This document shows, piece by piece, positions 1 through 7,939 of a stretch of 30,787 nucleotides of DNA. A program made the position numbers and the translations under genes. Where the stretch lies: positions 14,364 to 45,150 of the forward strand of contig JAODGR010000077.1 in the NCBI GenBank assembly GCA_025464275.1. The letters run 5' to 3'. The stretch's first letter is position 1. Every line of letters starts with the position of its first letter. The stretch comes from Methanosarcinales archaeon (GTDB lineage Archaea; Halobacteriota; Syntropharchaeia; Alkanophagales; Methanospirareceae). The notes under the pieces were generated by a model, which was given only the letters and a program-made list of their open reading frames with translations, did no database searches and had not been told where the DNA came from.

Positions 1-1097
1 CCCCAGTAGTCACCCTGCAACATCACTTTCATCATCGCCTTGAATGCAAGCCTCACCTCACGCTCAAACTCGCCATATGTACGGCGAGGCGATGCCTGCT
101 TACCGTCCCAGACTGCACCTTTATATACCACCGGCTTATCACGCCATATCTTCGGCACGCCCGGCGTGAGCTGCACCGACGAGAATACCAGCTGACCGCC
201 ACGTGCAACCTGCATCTGCGTCATCTCGTAGATGAACATCTGCATCAATTGCTCTATCTCCTCATACGATAGCCCCTCCAGATAGGGCGCAATGAAGACG
301 AGGAAATTGAAGAACCCCTGACCACCTGCGAAATTCGTCTGCGCAGAGCCCAATATCTTAACTGCATGCAGGATAGCGACTTCAGGCTTCTTCGCCGGTC
401 CCGCTACTGACGCCTTCGTGCCTGACCCATCGGGCATCAGTCCATAATAGAAGAAATAGCGGAGGTCCCAGTCCTGGCAGAAACCCCTCGTACCAAAATA
501 CTCTAAATCGTGGATATGCAAATCGCCACTCAAATGCGCATCTGCAAGCTTCGGTGGCAGAAGCAATAGATATTGCTCCTTACATATCTTATCCGCCTTC
601 TTCTTGTGCGAGGTCTCAGCATTCTCCTGCAGGTTCGCATTCTCATTCGCCTCAAATCCCTCTCCTATGTCTATCAGGTGTGCATCATATACGGGGGTAC
701 CCACCCGGGTGCATACATTACGCCATTCCAGCTTCTTATAGTCCTCCAGCAAAATCTGGTTCACTATCTCCCTTACCAGAGCGCCACTCAGCTGTGTAAT
801 ACCCATCGCTTTTATACGCATCTCCGCCTTCTTCGCTACCTCTCTCGCATCTTCTTCGCTCATCGGGGCGCAGTCATAGAACTCCTCACTCAGTTTCGTC
901 TCACGTAAGAGTTGCTTCACTATCGCTTCCCTGTCCCACTCCAGCATGTGCCCGTCGCTGGTTCGCACCTTCGGGAAGCGGAGTGGCATACCATCCAGAG
1001 TCGTCTGAAAGGTGCCCGCACCTGTGCCGGTGCCCATCCCCGGGCTCATCTCCATACTACCAAACCTACCAAATCTACCCTTTACCTTCTTTCTCAT
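1..1097 (-). CDS. nrdD: Anaerobic (class III) ribonucleoside-triphosphate reductase, N-terminal part
   Basis: Reduces ribonucleotides to deoxyribonucleotides in the cytoplasm under anoxia by glycyl-radical chemistry. Translating the minus strand from the ATG at 1097 gives about 365 residues with no stop before the window edge, so the C-terminus with the glycyl-radical loop lies outside. An ATP-cone-like regulatory domain fills roughly residues 40-135. The catalytic domain then begins with the family signature HIHDLEYFGTRGFCQDWDL, followed by ILGSAQTNFAGGQGFFNF. The start is set by GGAGG just upstream and by four bases of spacing from the preceding redoxin gene. Residues 15-30 are a Gly/Thr-rich run (GMGTGTGAGT) that looks like a repeat expansion. 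Pairing with a redoxin gene is known for class III enzymes that take electrons from a redoxin rather than formate; applying that here is inference. The family call is very secure. Confidence 0.95.
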   Translation of the reverse strand, partial: MRKKVKGRFGRFGSMEMSPGMGTGTGAGTFQTTLDGMPLRFPKVRTSDGHMLEWDREAIVKQLLRETKLSEEFYDCAPMSEEDAREVAKKAEMRIKAMGITQLSGALVREIVNQILLEDYKKLEWRNVCTRVGTPVYDAHLIDIGEGFEANENANLQENAETSHKKKADKICKEQYLLLLPPKLADAHLSGDLHIHDLEYFGTRGFCQDWDLRYFFYYGLMPDGSGTKASVAGPAKKPEVAILHAVKILGSAQTNFAGGQGFFNFLVFIAPYLEGLSYEEIEQLMQMFIYEMTQMQVARGGQLVFSSVQLTPGVPKIWRDKPVVYKGAVWDGKQASPRRTYGEFEREVRLAFKAMMKVMLQGDYW

Positions 1098-1101
1098 CCT
1101 C

Positions 1102-1380
1102 CTACCCTCCTTTAGCCTCTAACTCCTTTATTAATTCCTTGAGCTTTTCCGACTTCAAATCATCGCCATTAAAGAGCTCTTCATGGGTGAGGAAGGTTGA
1201 ACCAACCTGTACAACGGGTGTGATAAGAGTGAATACACCGTTCATCCTCAATTCAGTGAGCGCTTCCGGGTCTGTGATCTCCACATCCTCGTAGCTCACC
1301 CCTTCCCTCATCAGAAGCTCCTTCACCATCTTACAGTGCGGGCATACCTTCGTAGAATAAACTTTCACCTTCGTCACCAT
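1102..1380 (-). CDS. Glutaredoxin-like redoxin (NrdH-type) upstream of nrdD
   Basis: Small dithiol redoxin of 92 residues with a CPHC active site near residues 13-16, the TPVVQVG cis-proline segment and a C-terminal helix, all typical of glutaredoxin/NrdH proteins. It ends four bases before the nrdD start, so the two are almost certainly co-transcribed. Its likely job is to pass reducing equivalents to the ribonucleotide reductase; this comes from gene order and the known redoxin dependence of some archaeal class III reductases, not from the sequence. ATG at 1380 is preferred over an in-frame GTG at 1386 because a GGGTGG ribosome-binding stretch lies directly before it. The fold is certain; the partner is inferred. 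Confidence 0.9.
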   Translation of the reverse strand: MVTKVKVYSTKVCPHCKMVKELLMREGVSYEDVEITDPEALTELRMNGVFTLITPVVQVGSTFLTHEELFNGDDLKSEKLKELIKELEAKGG

Positions 1381-1442
1381 TACCACCCCCCGAACTGCCT
1401 CATTCTCTCATGTATATCTGTACACAGGTAACTATAAGTAAC

Positions 1443-1480
1443 TTACGGTCACTCCTCGGTCACTCGGTACCTTACGGTCG
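1443..1480. repeat. Cluster of short CGGT(C/A) repeats between redoxin and mptA
   Basis: Four copies of a (T/C)(A/T)CGGT(C/A) heptamer start at about 1444, 1455, 1463 and 1473 in the divergent intergenic region. A very similar cluster lies at 24821-24855 before the HdrA genes. It could be a regulator-binding array or a transcript-level structure; nothing in the sequence decides this. Confidence 0.5.
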
Positions 1481-1497
1481 CTATCTTCGCTTCTCAT

Positions 1498-1516
1498 CTT
1501 TTTAATTTTTAAGAAG
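1498..1516 (+). promoter_or_regulatory. Candidate TATA region for mptA
   Basis: An A/T-rich stretch (TTTTTAATTTTTAAG) lies about 65-80 bases before the mptA ATG, in the 193-base divergent region shared with the redoxin gene. Position and composition suit an archaeal TATA box, but the match is loose. Confidence 0.35.
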
Positions 1517-1579
1517 CAGGATTAAAGGTTAAAGAAAAGAGAAAGGAAGTTATGGTAAGAGGTGGATGGTGAGAAATAG

Positions 1580-2527
1580 ATGTCAACAGAGCTACCAGAT
1601 GTGCAGGCGAGTCCCCCGGACATAAAGATAAACCTGACGCGGGTGGGTGTGAAGAACGTGAAGAAGCTGGTGGAGGTGGCGAGGGCGGGAGGTAAAAGAC
1701 CGGTTATCCTCATATCTGATTTCCATATCTTCGTTGACCTCCCAAGTGAGATGAAGGGCGCGAATCTCTCGAGGAACTTTGAAGCGATGTATGAGGTGCT
1801 GGAAGAAGCAATTAGCATGCCGATATACGAGGTTGAGGAGCTGTGCAGTGAGGTGGCAAGGCGACTCCTGCTCCTCCATGACTACGCGACCACAGCGGAG
1901 GTGGGCATGAGGAGCGAGTATATGCTGAAGAGGAAGACGCCGGTGATGAAGATATCGTGTCAGGAGCCTGCGGTTATCTTTGCAGAGGCGAAGGCGTATC
2001 GTACACCCTCAGGGGTGAGGATAAAGAAGATAGTGGGTGCGGAGGTGGTAGGGATGACCACCTGCCCATGCGCGCAGGAGTTGATGAAGGAGAGGGTGTC
2101 GGAGAGATTGAGAGAGCGGGGGATGGGTGAGGAGGAGATAGAGTCCCTCCTGCAGTTGATACCCATGCCCACACACAATCAGAGGGGGAGGGGGATGATA
2201 TCGATAGAGGCGGAGGACGAGGTTAAAATACCAATGGATAAGATAATAAGAATAATAGAGGCTTCAATGAGTTCGAAGACGTACGAGGTATTGAAGCGCC
2301 CGGATGAGGCTGCGATTGTAGAGAGCGCGCATGAGAAGCCGATGTTCGTTGAGGATTGCGTGCGTGAGATGGCGAAGAGGGTTGTGGAGAACTTCACCGA
2401 GCTACCTGACGATTCAACCATCACAATAGTGCAGATAAACGAGGAGAGTATCCACCAGCACGATGCAGTGGCTGAGCGTGTGGCTTCGATGGGTGACCTG
2501 CGGCGTGAGCTGGGCGCGAGTGAATGA
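1580..2527 (+). CDS. mptA: GTP cyclohydrolase MptA (type IB/FolE2 family)
   Basis: Catalyses the first step of tetrahydromethanopterin synthesis, opening GTP to a 7,8-dihydroneopterin cyclic phosphate in the cytoplasm. The 315-residue product has the FolE2/MptA signatures: [10 protein letters not shown] near residues 160-170, the [10 protein letters not shown] segment near 195-204, HEKPMFVED near 251-259 and HQHDAVAE near 292-299. Length matches archaeal MptA. The ATG at 1580 follows GGTGAG at a normal spacing. The gene marks an organism that makes methanopterin-type C1 carriers, consistent with the marker genes and HdrA elsewhere in the window. An elongator tRNA-Met begins 28 bases after the stop and may share the transcript. 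Bacterial-type FolE2 for folate is the only close alternative and is unlikely here. Confidence 0.95.
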   Translation: MSTELPDVQASPPDIKINLTRVGVKNVKKLVEVARAGGKRPVILISDFHIFVDLPSEMKGANLSRNFEAMYEVLEEAISMPIYEVEELCSEVARRLLLLHDYATTAEVGMRSEYMLKRKTPVMKISCQEPAVIFAEAKAYRTPSGVRIKKIVGAEVVGMTTCPCAQELMKERVSERLRERGMGEEEIESLLQLIPMPTHNQRGRGMISIEAEDEVKIPMDKIIRIIEASMSSKTYEVLKRPDEAAIVESAHEKPMFVEDCVREMAKRVVENFTELPDDSTITIVQINEESIHQHDAVAERVASMGDLRRELGASE

Positions 2528-2555
2528 GCAAGCAAGCAAGTAGCAAGGATGTTCA

Positions 2556-2629
2556 GCCGGGGTGGCCTAGCTGGTCAGGGCGCGGCACTCATAATGCCGA
2601 AGTCGCGGGTTCGAACCCCGCCCCCGGCA
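2556..2629 (+). tRNA. tRNA-Met(CAU), elongator type
   Basis: Full cloverleaf: acceptor GCCGGGG/CCCCGGC, D arm from 2565, anticodon stem CGGCA/TGCCG around loop CTCATAA (anticodon CAT at 2590-2592), T arm GCGGG-TTCGAAC-CCCGC and discriminator A at 2629. No intron and no encoded CCA. The GCCGGGG acceptor matches archaeal elongator tRNA-Met rather than the initiator, which typically begins AGCGGG and has GGG/CCC anticodon-stem pairs. An Ile2 (agmatidine) identity is less likely. No TATA box is obvious before it, so it may be read through from mptA. Confidence 0.95.
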
Positions 2630-2679
2630 TTTCTCTTATATGGCTAATCTCGTTTTACCAGATCCCCCTTCTCCGGTAA

Positions 2680-2693
2680 TAGTTAATAAAATC
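2680..2693 (+). promoter_or_regulatory. Candidate TATA box for acyl-CoA dehydrogenase
   Basis: AGTTAATAAAATC lies about 35-45 bases before the ATG at 2727, between the tRNA and the gene, at a distance that would give a short leader containing the GGAG site at 2712-2715. Confidence 0.45.
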
Positions 2694-2726
2694 AGGATAT
2701 GTACAGAATAAGGAGAAGATAAGGAG

Positions 2727-3884
2727 ATGAGCTTCGAACCGGGGGCGCGTGAGTGTGAAGTGTTGAAATTCGTACGTGAGTTCGCAACCACTGAGATACT
2801 GCCACGTGCAGCGGAGATAGACCGGAAGGGGAAATTACCGATGGATATCGTGAGACGAATGGGCGAGCATGCACTCTTTGGCATCCCGGTCGCAGTGGAA
2901 TACGGCGGGCTGGGTGATAATCTGATGTGCTACATATTGATGGTGGAGGAACTATCGAAGGCGAGTGCAAGTATCGGATTCCTCAGCTCGGCTGCTCTCA
3001 TCTCCATCTTCCCTATCTATTCCGCAGGCTCGGAAGAGCAGAAAGAGCGGTATCTGGATGCCTTATGCCATGGTAAGAAACTGGGTGCATTTGCTCTCAC
3101 AGAGCCCCGTGCGGGCTCTGACCCGCTATCCATGGAGACCACTGCGGAACGTGAAGGCGACGAGTACATATTGAGTGGCAGAAAGGCTTTTATCACCAAT
3201 GCCCCAGTCGCTGATATCTATGTGGTCTTTGCATACACCGATAAGAGTAAGAAGAGGAGAGGCATAAGTGCGTTTATCGTGGAGAAGGGTACAGAGGGGT
3301 TATCATTCACCCGAACCGTGGAGATGATGGGTATGCGTGGCTGTGTAGTTGGAGGGCTTGAATTCCACGATTGCCGTATCCCATCCACCAGTATGCTCGG
3401 TAATGAGGGAGACGGCTTCAAGATAGCGATGGCTACCCTGGACAGGGATAGGATAGCCATGGGTAGCATCGGTGTCGGGATTGCTCAGGCTTGTCTTGAA
3501 CTCTCCAGCCGCTATGCCACCGAACGTAAGCAGTTCGGACAGCCAATCGCAAATTTCCAGGCGGTTCAATTCATGCTCGCAGATATGGCGACGCAGACAG
3601 AAGCAGCACGACTGCTCACCTATAAGGCGGCTTATCATGCCGATAGAGGCGATAGGATAACGACAAAAATGGCATCAATGGCTAAGCTCTATGCCTCTGA
3701 AGCTGCTTTCCTCGCTGCAAATAACGCCGTAGAGATACATGGTGGACTTGGGTGCACGCGGGGGAGTGCAGTGGAGCGGTTCTTCCGTGATGCTCGGATA
3801 CTCAGCATCGCCGTTGGCACCTCGGAGATACAGAGGATGGTGATAGCACGTGAGGTGCTGCGAGAGGAACACACCCTACTGTAA
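2727..3884 (+). CDS. Acyl-CoA dehydrogenase family flavoprotein
   Basis: FAD-dependent alpha,beta-dehydrogenation of an acyl-CoA thioester, cytoplasmic. The 385 residues span the usual three domains: N-terminal helical (1-115), beta domain with FALTEPRAGSD near 122-132 and the ITNAP stretch near 156-160, and C-terminal helical with RKQFGQP and AVEIHGGLG. Length equals the family norm. Oddity: the canonical catalytic Glu of the IYEGTSEIQ motif is Val363 (IAVGTSEIQ). An Asp (D241, in LDRDR) sits where isovaleryl- and long-chain acyl-CoA dehydrogenases carry their relocated Glu. The base may therefore be D241, or the substrate class may differ. No etfAB, thiolase or CoA ligase lies nearby, so substrate and acceptor are unknown. 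Its 3' end overlaps the convergent recQ gene by nine bases. Confidence 0.92.
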   Translation: MSFEPGARECEVLKFVREFATTEILPRAAEIDRKGKLPMDIVRRMGEHALFGIPVAVEYGGLGDNLMCYILMVEELSKASASIGFLSSAALISIFPIYSAGSEEQKERYLDALCHGKKLGAFALTEPRAGSDPLSMETTAEREGDEYILSGRKAFITNAPVADIYVVFAYTDKSKKRRGISAFIVEKGTEGLSFTRTVEMMGMRGCVVGGLEFHDCRIPSTSMLGNEGDGFKIAMATLDRDRIAMGSIGVGIAQACLELSSRYATERKQFGQPIANFQAVQFMLADMATQTEAARLLTYKAAYHADRGDRITTKMASMAKLYASEAAFLAANNAVEIHGGLGCTRGSAVERFFRDARILSIAVGTSEIQRMVIAREVLREEHTLL

Positions 3885-5642
3885 TCTCAATCGCGGATTG
3901 CAGACACTGCAGGCATTGCAATGCCCCTCATGTGCCTCGCCAAAATAGTTCAAAATGAACTTACGCTTGCATTCACTGGTGGTTACGTACTCCACCACCT
4001 TCTCTATCTTCTTCAACCCGCTCTCCTCCAGTCGCAGGAAGGTCTTGAGTAGCTCATGTGCATCTATATCCCTTATCGTGTGATAAACTCTCACGGGGGT
4101 GCAGAAATCGCGTTCTACAAGCTCTATTAGACCCGCATTCCTCATCCATCTCAGTACATTGTTCAACCTCGCTACCGATAGACCGGTGGACTCACTGAGC
4201 TTTTCCAGGTCCAGCCATTTATGATTCGCTCTGAAATAAGCATCTCCGAGTACCTTCGCTACCCCCGCTGGATAATGGCTGGATTCATGGCTATCATCCA
4301 CCATCTGCACGCCAGCGAGCCGGAAGACACGGAAATATGTCCTGATTGCATTCATCCGCTCAAGCTGATATAGAATTATCCGCAGTTGCACCTCATTCAA
4401 CTTCAGCTGCCTCGCTATTCGCTTCACATTTAAATACACATACTCCTCTCCCACATTCATAACACACCTGCCCGCCAGCAGCTGTATGACCGTCCTGAGC
4501 TGCTTTAACGTGGGTGTATTGTATTGAATCAGCTTCCGCAGTCGGAATTCATCCACGCGTGAATAGAGGAGGATGCAATATGCATCCTTACCATCGCGCC
4601 CCGCGCGACCCACCTCCTGATAATAGTCCTCAATAGATTTTGGCAGGTTATAGTGGATGATTGCGCGTATATCCTCTTTGTCTATCCCCATTCCAAATGC
4701 ACTCGTGGCAACAGCGATCTGTATCTTACCACTTATGAACTCGTTTTGGATATTCTTGCGCTCCTCCTTATCTTCTATCTGCCCGTGATAATATGTCGCA
4801 CTCAGACCCCTTTCGGTGAGGAACTCAGCCAGCTCCTCAGCAGTGCGTGTAAAATTGACATACACGATAGCAGAACCTTCCAGCCGTTCCAGGAACCTGC
4901 ACAGGAACTCACGCTTGGCATACTCCCCTTCCTGCTGGATGACCGAGAGGAGGAGATTACTGCGGTCAAAACTGTCCTTGAAGATGTCACACCTGAGACC
5001 CAGCTGCTTCTGTATGTCCTCCTGTACCTGCTCGGTGGCTGTCGCGGTGAGTCCGAGAACAGGGGGGTTGTGTAACGCTCTGATCAGCCAGCCAAGGCGT
5101 AGATAATCTGGTCTGAAGTTATGCCCCCAGACAGAGATGCAGTGGACTTCATCTATTGCTATCAGGCTTATATCGCAGCGCTTGAACGCGCTCATTAACT
5201 TGCTATCCCCGAACGTCTCCGGTGCAACATACAGTATCTTCAGTTTAGAATGTTTCAACAGGGTGTATATCCGCTCCTTCGTCGACTCTCCGAGCATGGA
5301 ATTGAGGTATGCCACCTCTTTGATCTTCCTCTTCCTCAACCCGTCCACCTGGTCCTTCATCAGGGCAATTAATGGACTCACTACTATCGTCAATCCATCG
5401 AATATCAGGGCTGGTATCTGGAAGCAGAGCGATTTACCCGCTCCCGTGGGTAGAATCGCCAGCGTATTCCTGCCAGCCAGTACATTATCTATTATCTCCT
5501 TCTGTCTTGACCTGAAGGAGTGGTGATTGAAGACAGAAGTGAGGATAGCCTGCGGGTCCTTTTCTACTCCCACTATATGCTGATGCTGACTCTCCATCTC
5601 ATCCTGTTCCTGATTCTGATTCTGATTCTGTTCCTGGTGCAT
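3876..5642 (-). CDS. RecQ-like ATP-dependent DNA helicase
   Basis: Superfamily 2 3'-5' DNA helicase for repair and recombination. Residues show Walker A (PTGAGKS, about 65-71), DEVH box (164-167; DEAH or DECH is commoner), WGHNFRPDY, GLTATAT and motif VI (YYQEVGRAGRDG). Two winged-helix-like stretches follow the helicase core. The zinc cluster (C558, C575, C578, C581, with NYFGE between) sits at the extreme C-terminus, whereas in E. coli RecQ zinc precedes the winged helix. No HRDC domain is visible. The N-terminus has a Gln/Asn run from a six-base repeat. ATG at 5642 is used, with GGAGGT about 14 bases upstream; an internal Met at residue 16 is possible. It lies 30 bases after hemC, so the two are probably co-transcribed. 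Archaeal paralogs are variously named, so no symbol is given. Confidence 0.9.
   Translation of the reverse strand: MHQEQNQNQNQEQDEMESQHQHIVGVEKDPQAILTSVFNHHSFRSRQKEIIDNVLAGRNTLAILPTGAGKSLCFQIPALIFDGLTIVVSPLIALMKDQVDGLRKRKIKEVAYLNSMLGESTKERIYTLLKHSKLKILYVAPETFGDSKLMSAFKRCDISLIAIDEVHCISVWGHNFRPDYLRLGWLIRALHNPPVLGLTATATEQVQEDIQKQLGLRCDIFKDSFDRSNLLLSVIQQEGEYAKREFLCRFLERLEGSAIVYVNFTRTAEELAEFLTERGLSATYYHGQIEDKEERKNIQNEFISGKIQIAVATSAFGMGIDKEDIRAIIHYNLPKSIEDYYQEVGRAGRDGKDAYCILLYSRVDEFRLRKLIQYNTPTLKQLRTVIQLLAGRCVMNVGEEYVYLNVKRIARQLKLNEVQLRIILYQLERMNAIRTYFRVFRLAGVQMVDDSHESSHYPAGVAKVLGDAYFRANHKWLDLEKLSESTGLSVARLNNVLRWMRNAGLIELVERDFCTPVRVYHTIRDIDAHELLKTFLRLEESGLKKIEKVVEYVTTSECKRKFILNYFGEAHEGHCNACSVCNPRLRLQ
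5601..5640 (-). repeat. Hexanucleotide repeat at the recQ 5' end
   Basis: Imperfect tandem GATTCT/GTTCCT units read on the minus strand as alternating Gln and Asn/Glu codons (residues 2-13 of the helicase). Directly visible. It is one of several dipeptide-encoding repeats in the window. Confidence 0.75.
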
Positions 5643-5672
5643 TACCTTATTATGTTACCTCCTTCCTACTGG

Positions 5673-6584
5673 TCAGTTCGTCACCCCTTCATGCTCTATG
5701 GTCTCCATTGCGAACCTGCGAGCAGCATGCAAATAATCATCACCGGTAAGAATGGTCTTCTTCAGGGTATAGTGCTTGATGGAGTGCCCTATATACAGTG
5801 CCAGTTCAATGGAGGGTGTGGATGCTCCTCTGCGGAGGCAGGAGGCATGCACACCCACCGGGAGTGCGCATCCACCTCCTATTACCCTCAATACCTCGTT
5901 CTCCACCTCTGCCTCAATTCGCGTGCTGGGATCATCGATGCGGTGCAGAAGCTCACTCTCTTCACTCTCTCGCCTCGCTACGACTGCGATGATGCCCTGA
6001 TTGGGCGAGGGTACAAATGGGTCCCGGTCCAATCGCTCGTACTTCAGGCTGGACTGGAGATGTAAACGTTCAAGTCCCGCTTCTGCAAGTATCACACCGT
6101 TATATCTGCCACTCCTGAGCTTCCTGAGCCGTGTATCTACATTGCCCCTTATATCCTCTATCCTTACCCTTATACCTCGCCTCTCCATGTAGTTCAGCAT
6201 CTGTAATCTCCTCCTTACACTCGAGGTCCCTATCACCGCACCCTCTGGCATATCAGCCAGCTTATAATCGGACACGAGGGCATCGAAAGGCGAATCACGG
6301 GGTAACACCGCGGCAGTCTCCAATCGCGCATCTCTATCGAGTGTGATATCCTTCATGGAATGCACGGCAATGTCTATTTTACCATCTAACAGCATAGCAT
6401 CGAGCTCTTTTACAAATACCCCCTTATCAGGCATTCTGTATAACGCATGATTCTGCATCACATCACCCAGGCTCTTCACTATTCTTATCTCATAGTCAAT
6501 CTCGATGCCATGTGCCCTCAATTGCTCACATACCTTCTCCGTCTGTAGCAGTGCTAATTTACTGCCCCGGGTGCCTATTATCAT
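5673..6584 (-). CDS. hemC: Porphobilinogen deaminase (hydroxymethylbilane synthase)
   Basis: Joins four porphobilinogen units to hydroxymethylbilane, the linear tetrapyrrole that leads to siroheme, heme, F430 and cobamides; cytoplasmic. The 303-residue protein opens with the classic IGTRGSKLAL. It has HSMKD with the catalytic Asp at about residue 79, GTSSVRRRLQ near 119-128, RGNVDTRLRKL near 146-156, and the cofactor-bearing Cys at about 239 in GGGCALPVGV. Length is normal. The CGGAGG ribosome site abuts the ATG with no spacer, which is odd, but no other start fits the family N-terminus. It is followed by recQ after 30 bases. Nearness to the multiheme cytochrome and FrhB genes is suggestive for heme supply but each has its own promoter. 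Family call is secure. Confidence 0.96.
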   Translation of the reverse strand: MIIGTRGSKLALLQTEKVCEQLRAHGIEIDYEIRIVKSLGDVMQNHALYRMPDKGVFVKELDAMLLDGKIDIAVHSMKDITLDRDARLETAAVLPRDSPFDALVSDYKLADMPEGAVIGTSSVRRRLQMLNYMERRGIRVRIEDIRGNVDTRLRKLRSGRYNGVILAEAGLERLHLQSSLKYERLDRDPFVPSPNQGIIAVVARRESEESELLHRIDDPSTRIEAEVENEVLRVIGGGCALPVGVHASCLRRGASTPSIELALYIGHSIKHYTLKKTILTGDDYLHAARRFAMETIEHEGVTN

Positions 6585-6690
6585 CCTCCGTCATAAAATA
6601 TGCATCCTGAATACCATTAATAAATTCTATCACACTCAACTCTACTGAACCAATACAACCCGATAAATTCAACGCTCACTGGATTCCTAC

Positions 6691-7719
6691 TTACTTCGGG
6701 ATATTCTTCTCCCTCGCCTTCTTATGATTGATGAGGTAATCCAGCTGTGCAGGGTCTCCTTCGCCGAAATCCGCGTAGCCTTTCTCCCTGATATAATCTA
6801 TAATCTCATCTGCAATCTTCTGGCGCACAACCACCGTGGAGTACCCCTTTGCACTACCCACACTGCCTACGCTGGCATCACTCTCCACAGCGGTGAAATC
6901 CGTACAGACACGGCACCCACTCGGGAGTATCCCTTCAAGCTCCTTCACCTTGAATTTCACCTCGCTATCGGTCATCGTAGCAATGAACTTCCCTTTCGTG
7001 ATGTCGGTCTTGATGAGTTTGGAGAAGTCCACACCCTTCTCCGTCAGGAATCGTGAGATATCACGGTAATGGAAGTTCTCTGTGCAGAACAAACCCACAA
7101 TTAGCTTCACTCTCTCACGGAATAGCGGGAATTCCTGCTGCAGTCTCCTCACTCCGGAGACGATGCAGGGTGTTCCCACAATCCCCACCCCTCGCTTCGT
7201 GAACATCACCGCCTTCTTCAACTCCGGGAGCACGTCTGCGAAGGTGTACTTCGTACCACCGAGGGTGGGGATAGCGAGTTGCTCTGCATCTCGCACGTGG
7301 AATATCTCGGTTGTCCAGTCTTCACTCCTGCTGACGAATAGACCGCGGTCTATCAGTCCCATCTCCATCGCCGATACTATAAGCTCGGTCACCATCGCAC
7401 CATCCTGCCCTTTGAATCGCTTTGAGCGACCGGCGATGAATTTGATATAAGAGCCCAGCCCACTCTTGGGCTCATAGACATATCTTGGACATACACGTAC
7501 GCATGCGCCACAGTCCATGCATCTGGTCTCATAATCGGGGAAATCCACCCGGTCATCCACCACGGTTATCCCGCCAGGGCAGACCGCTGCACAGGTTAAG
7601 CACCGACTGCATATATTACGGTCTATCACCACCGATTTCAGATTCTCAAAGTATAATTTATCCCTGAGTCGCTTCTCTGGAACTGCAACCTCCCATTCCC
7701 AGTCTTCTGCTGCTGCCAT
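6691..7719 (-). CDS. F420 hydrogenase/dehydrogenase beta subunit family (FrhB-like) with N-terminal 2[4Fe-4S] ferredoxin domain
   Basis: Electron-transfer flavoprotein that exchanges hydride with coenzyme F420 and electrons with an iron-sulfur partner. The 342 residues start with a two-cluster ferredoxin module: C37-C40-C43-C47 and C67-C70-C73-C77. The FrhB core follows, with GGTKYTFADVLPELKKA, VGTPCIVSGVRRL, GLFCTENF and the GCRVCTDFTAVESDASVGSVG segment. Length resembles FpoF/FqoF-type proteins, but FpoF's ferredoxin spacing differs as I recall it, so a partner among Hdr-type complexes is equally possible. No hydrogenase or Fpo subunits flank it. It has its own candidate TATA region and lies downstream of the cytochrome gene across a terminator. 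Family certain, partner unknown. Confidence 0.9.
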   Translation of the reverse strand: MAAAEDWEWEVAVPEKRLRDKLYFENLKSVVIDRNICSRCLTCAAVCPGGITVVDDRVDFPDYETRCMDCGACVRVCPRYVYEPKSGLGSYIKFIAGRSKRFKGQDGAMVTELIVSAMEMGLIDRGLFVSRSEDWTTEIFHVRDAEQLAIPTLGGTKYTFADVLPELKKAVMFTKRGVGIVGTPCIVSGVRRLQQEFPLFRERVKLIVGLFCTENFHYRDISRFLTEKGVDFSKLIKTDITKGKFIATMTDSEVKFKVKELEGILPSGCRVCTDFTAVESDASVGSVGSAKGYSTVVVRQKIADEIIDYIREKGYADFGEGDPAQLDYLINHKKAREKNIPK

Positions 7720-7754
7720 CTCTATTCCCTTAGTCAGTCCGTTAATAATTGATA

Positions 7755-7777
7755 CTCATCATTTATCATATAAGCTT
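7755..7777 (-). promoter_or_regulatory. Candidate TATA box for the FrhB-like gene
   Basis: On the minus strand AAGCTTATATGATAAATG lies about 40-55 bases before the ATG at 7719, just beyond the terminator of the upstream cytochrome gene. Position and sequence suit an archaeal TATA element. Confidence 0.5.
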
Positions 7778-7870
7778 TTCGGTTTTTCTGCTGCACCCCT
7801 CTCTGTCTGTTCTGTTCTGTCCTGTCCTTCCATCCATCAGGGATGCGGAAAGAGGTGGGAAGGGAAGAGA

Positions 7871-7930
7871 AGAAAAAGAAAAAAATCGGGGTCCGTCAAA
7901 CATCACCCTGACGGACTGACTGACGGACCC
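7871..7930 (-). terminator. Hairpin plus T-tract terminator after the cytochrome gene
   Basis: A perfect 10-base inverted repeat (GGGTCCGTCA at 7889-7898, TGACGGACCC at 7921-7930) begins ten bases past the cytochrome stop. On the minus strand it is followed by a long T-rich run (7871-7886). A second TGACGGAC at 7909-7916 offers an alternative stem. This is the clearest terminator in the window. Confidence 0.85.
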
Positions 7931-7939
7931 GTATTTCGT

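Noticed and set aside
1443..1480. Short repeat cluster as a CRISPR array
   Set aside because: Units are seven bases with 8-12 base steps; no long direct repeats, spacers or cas genes are present.
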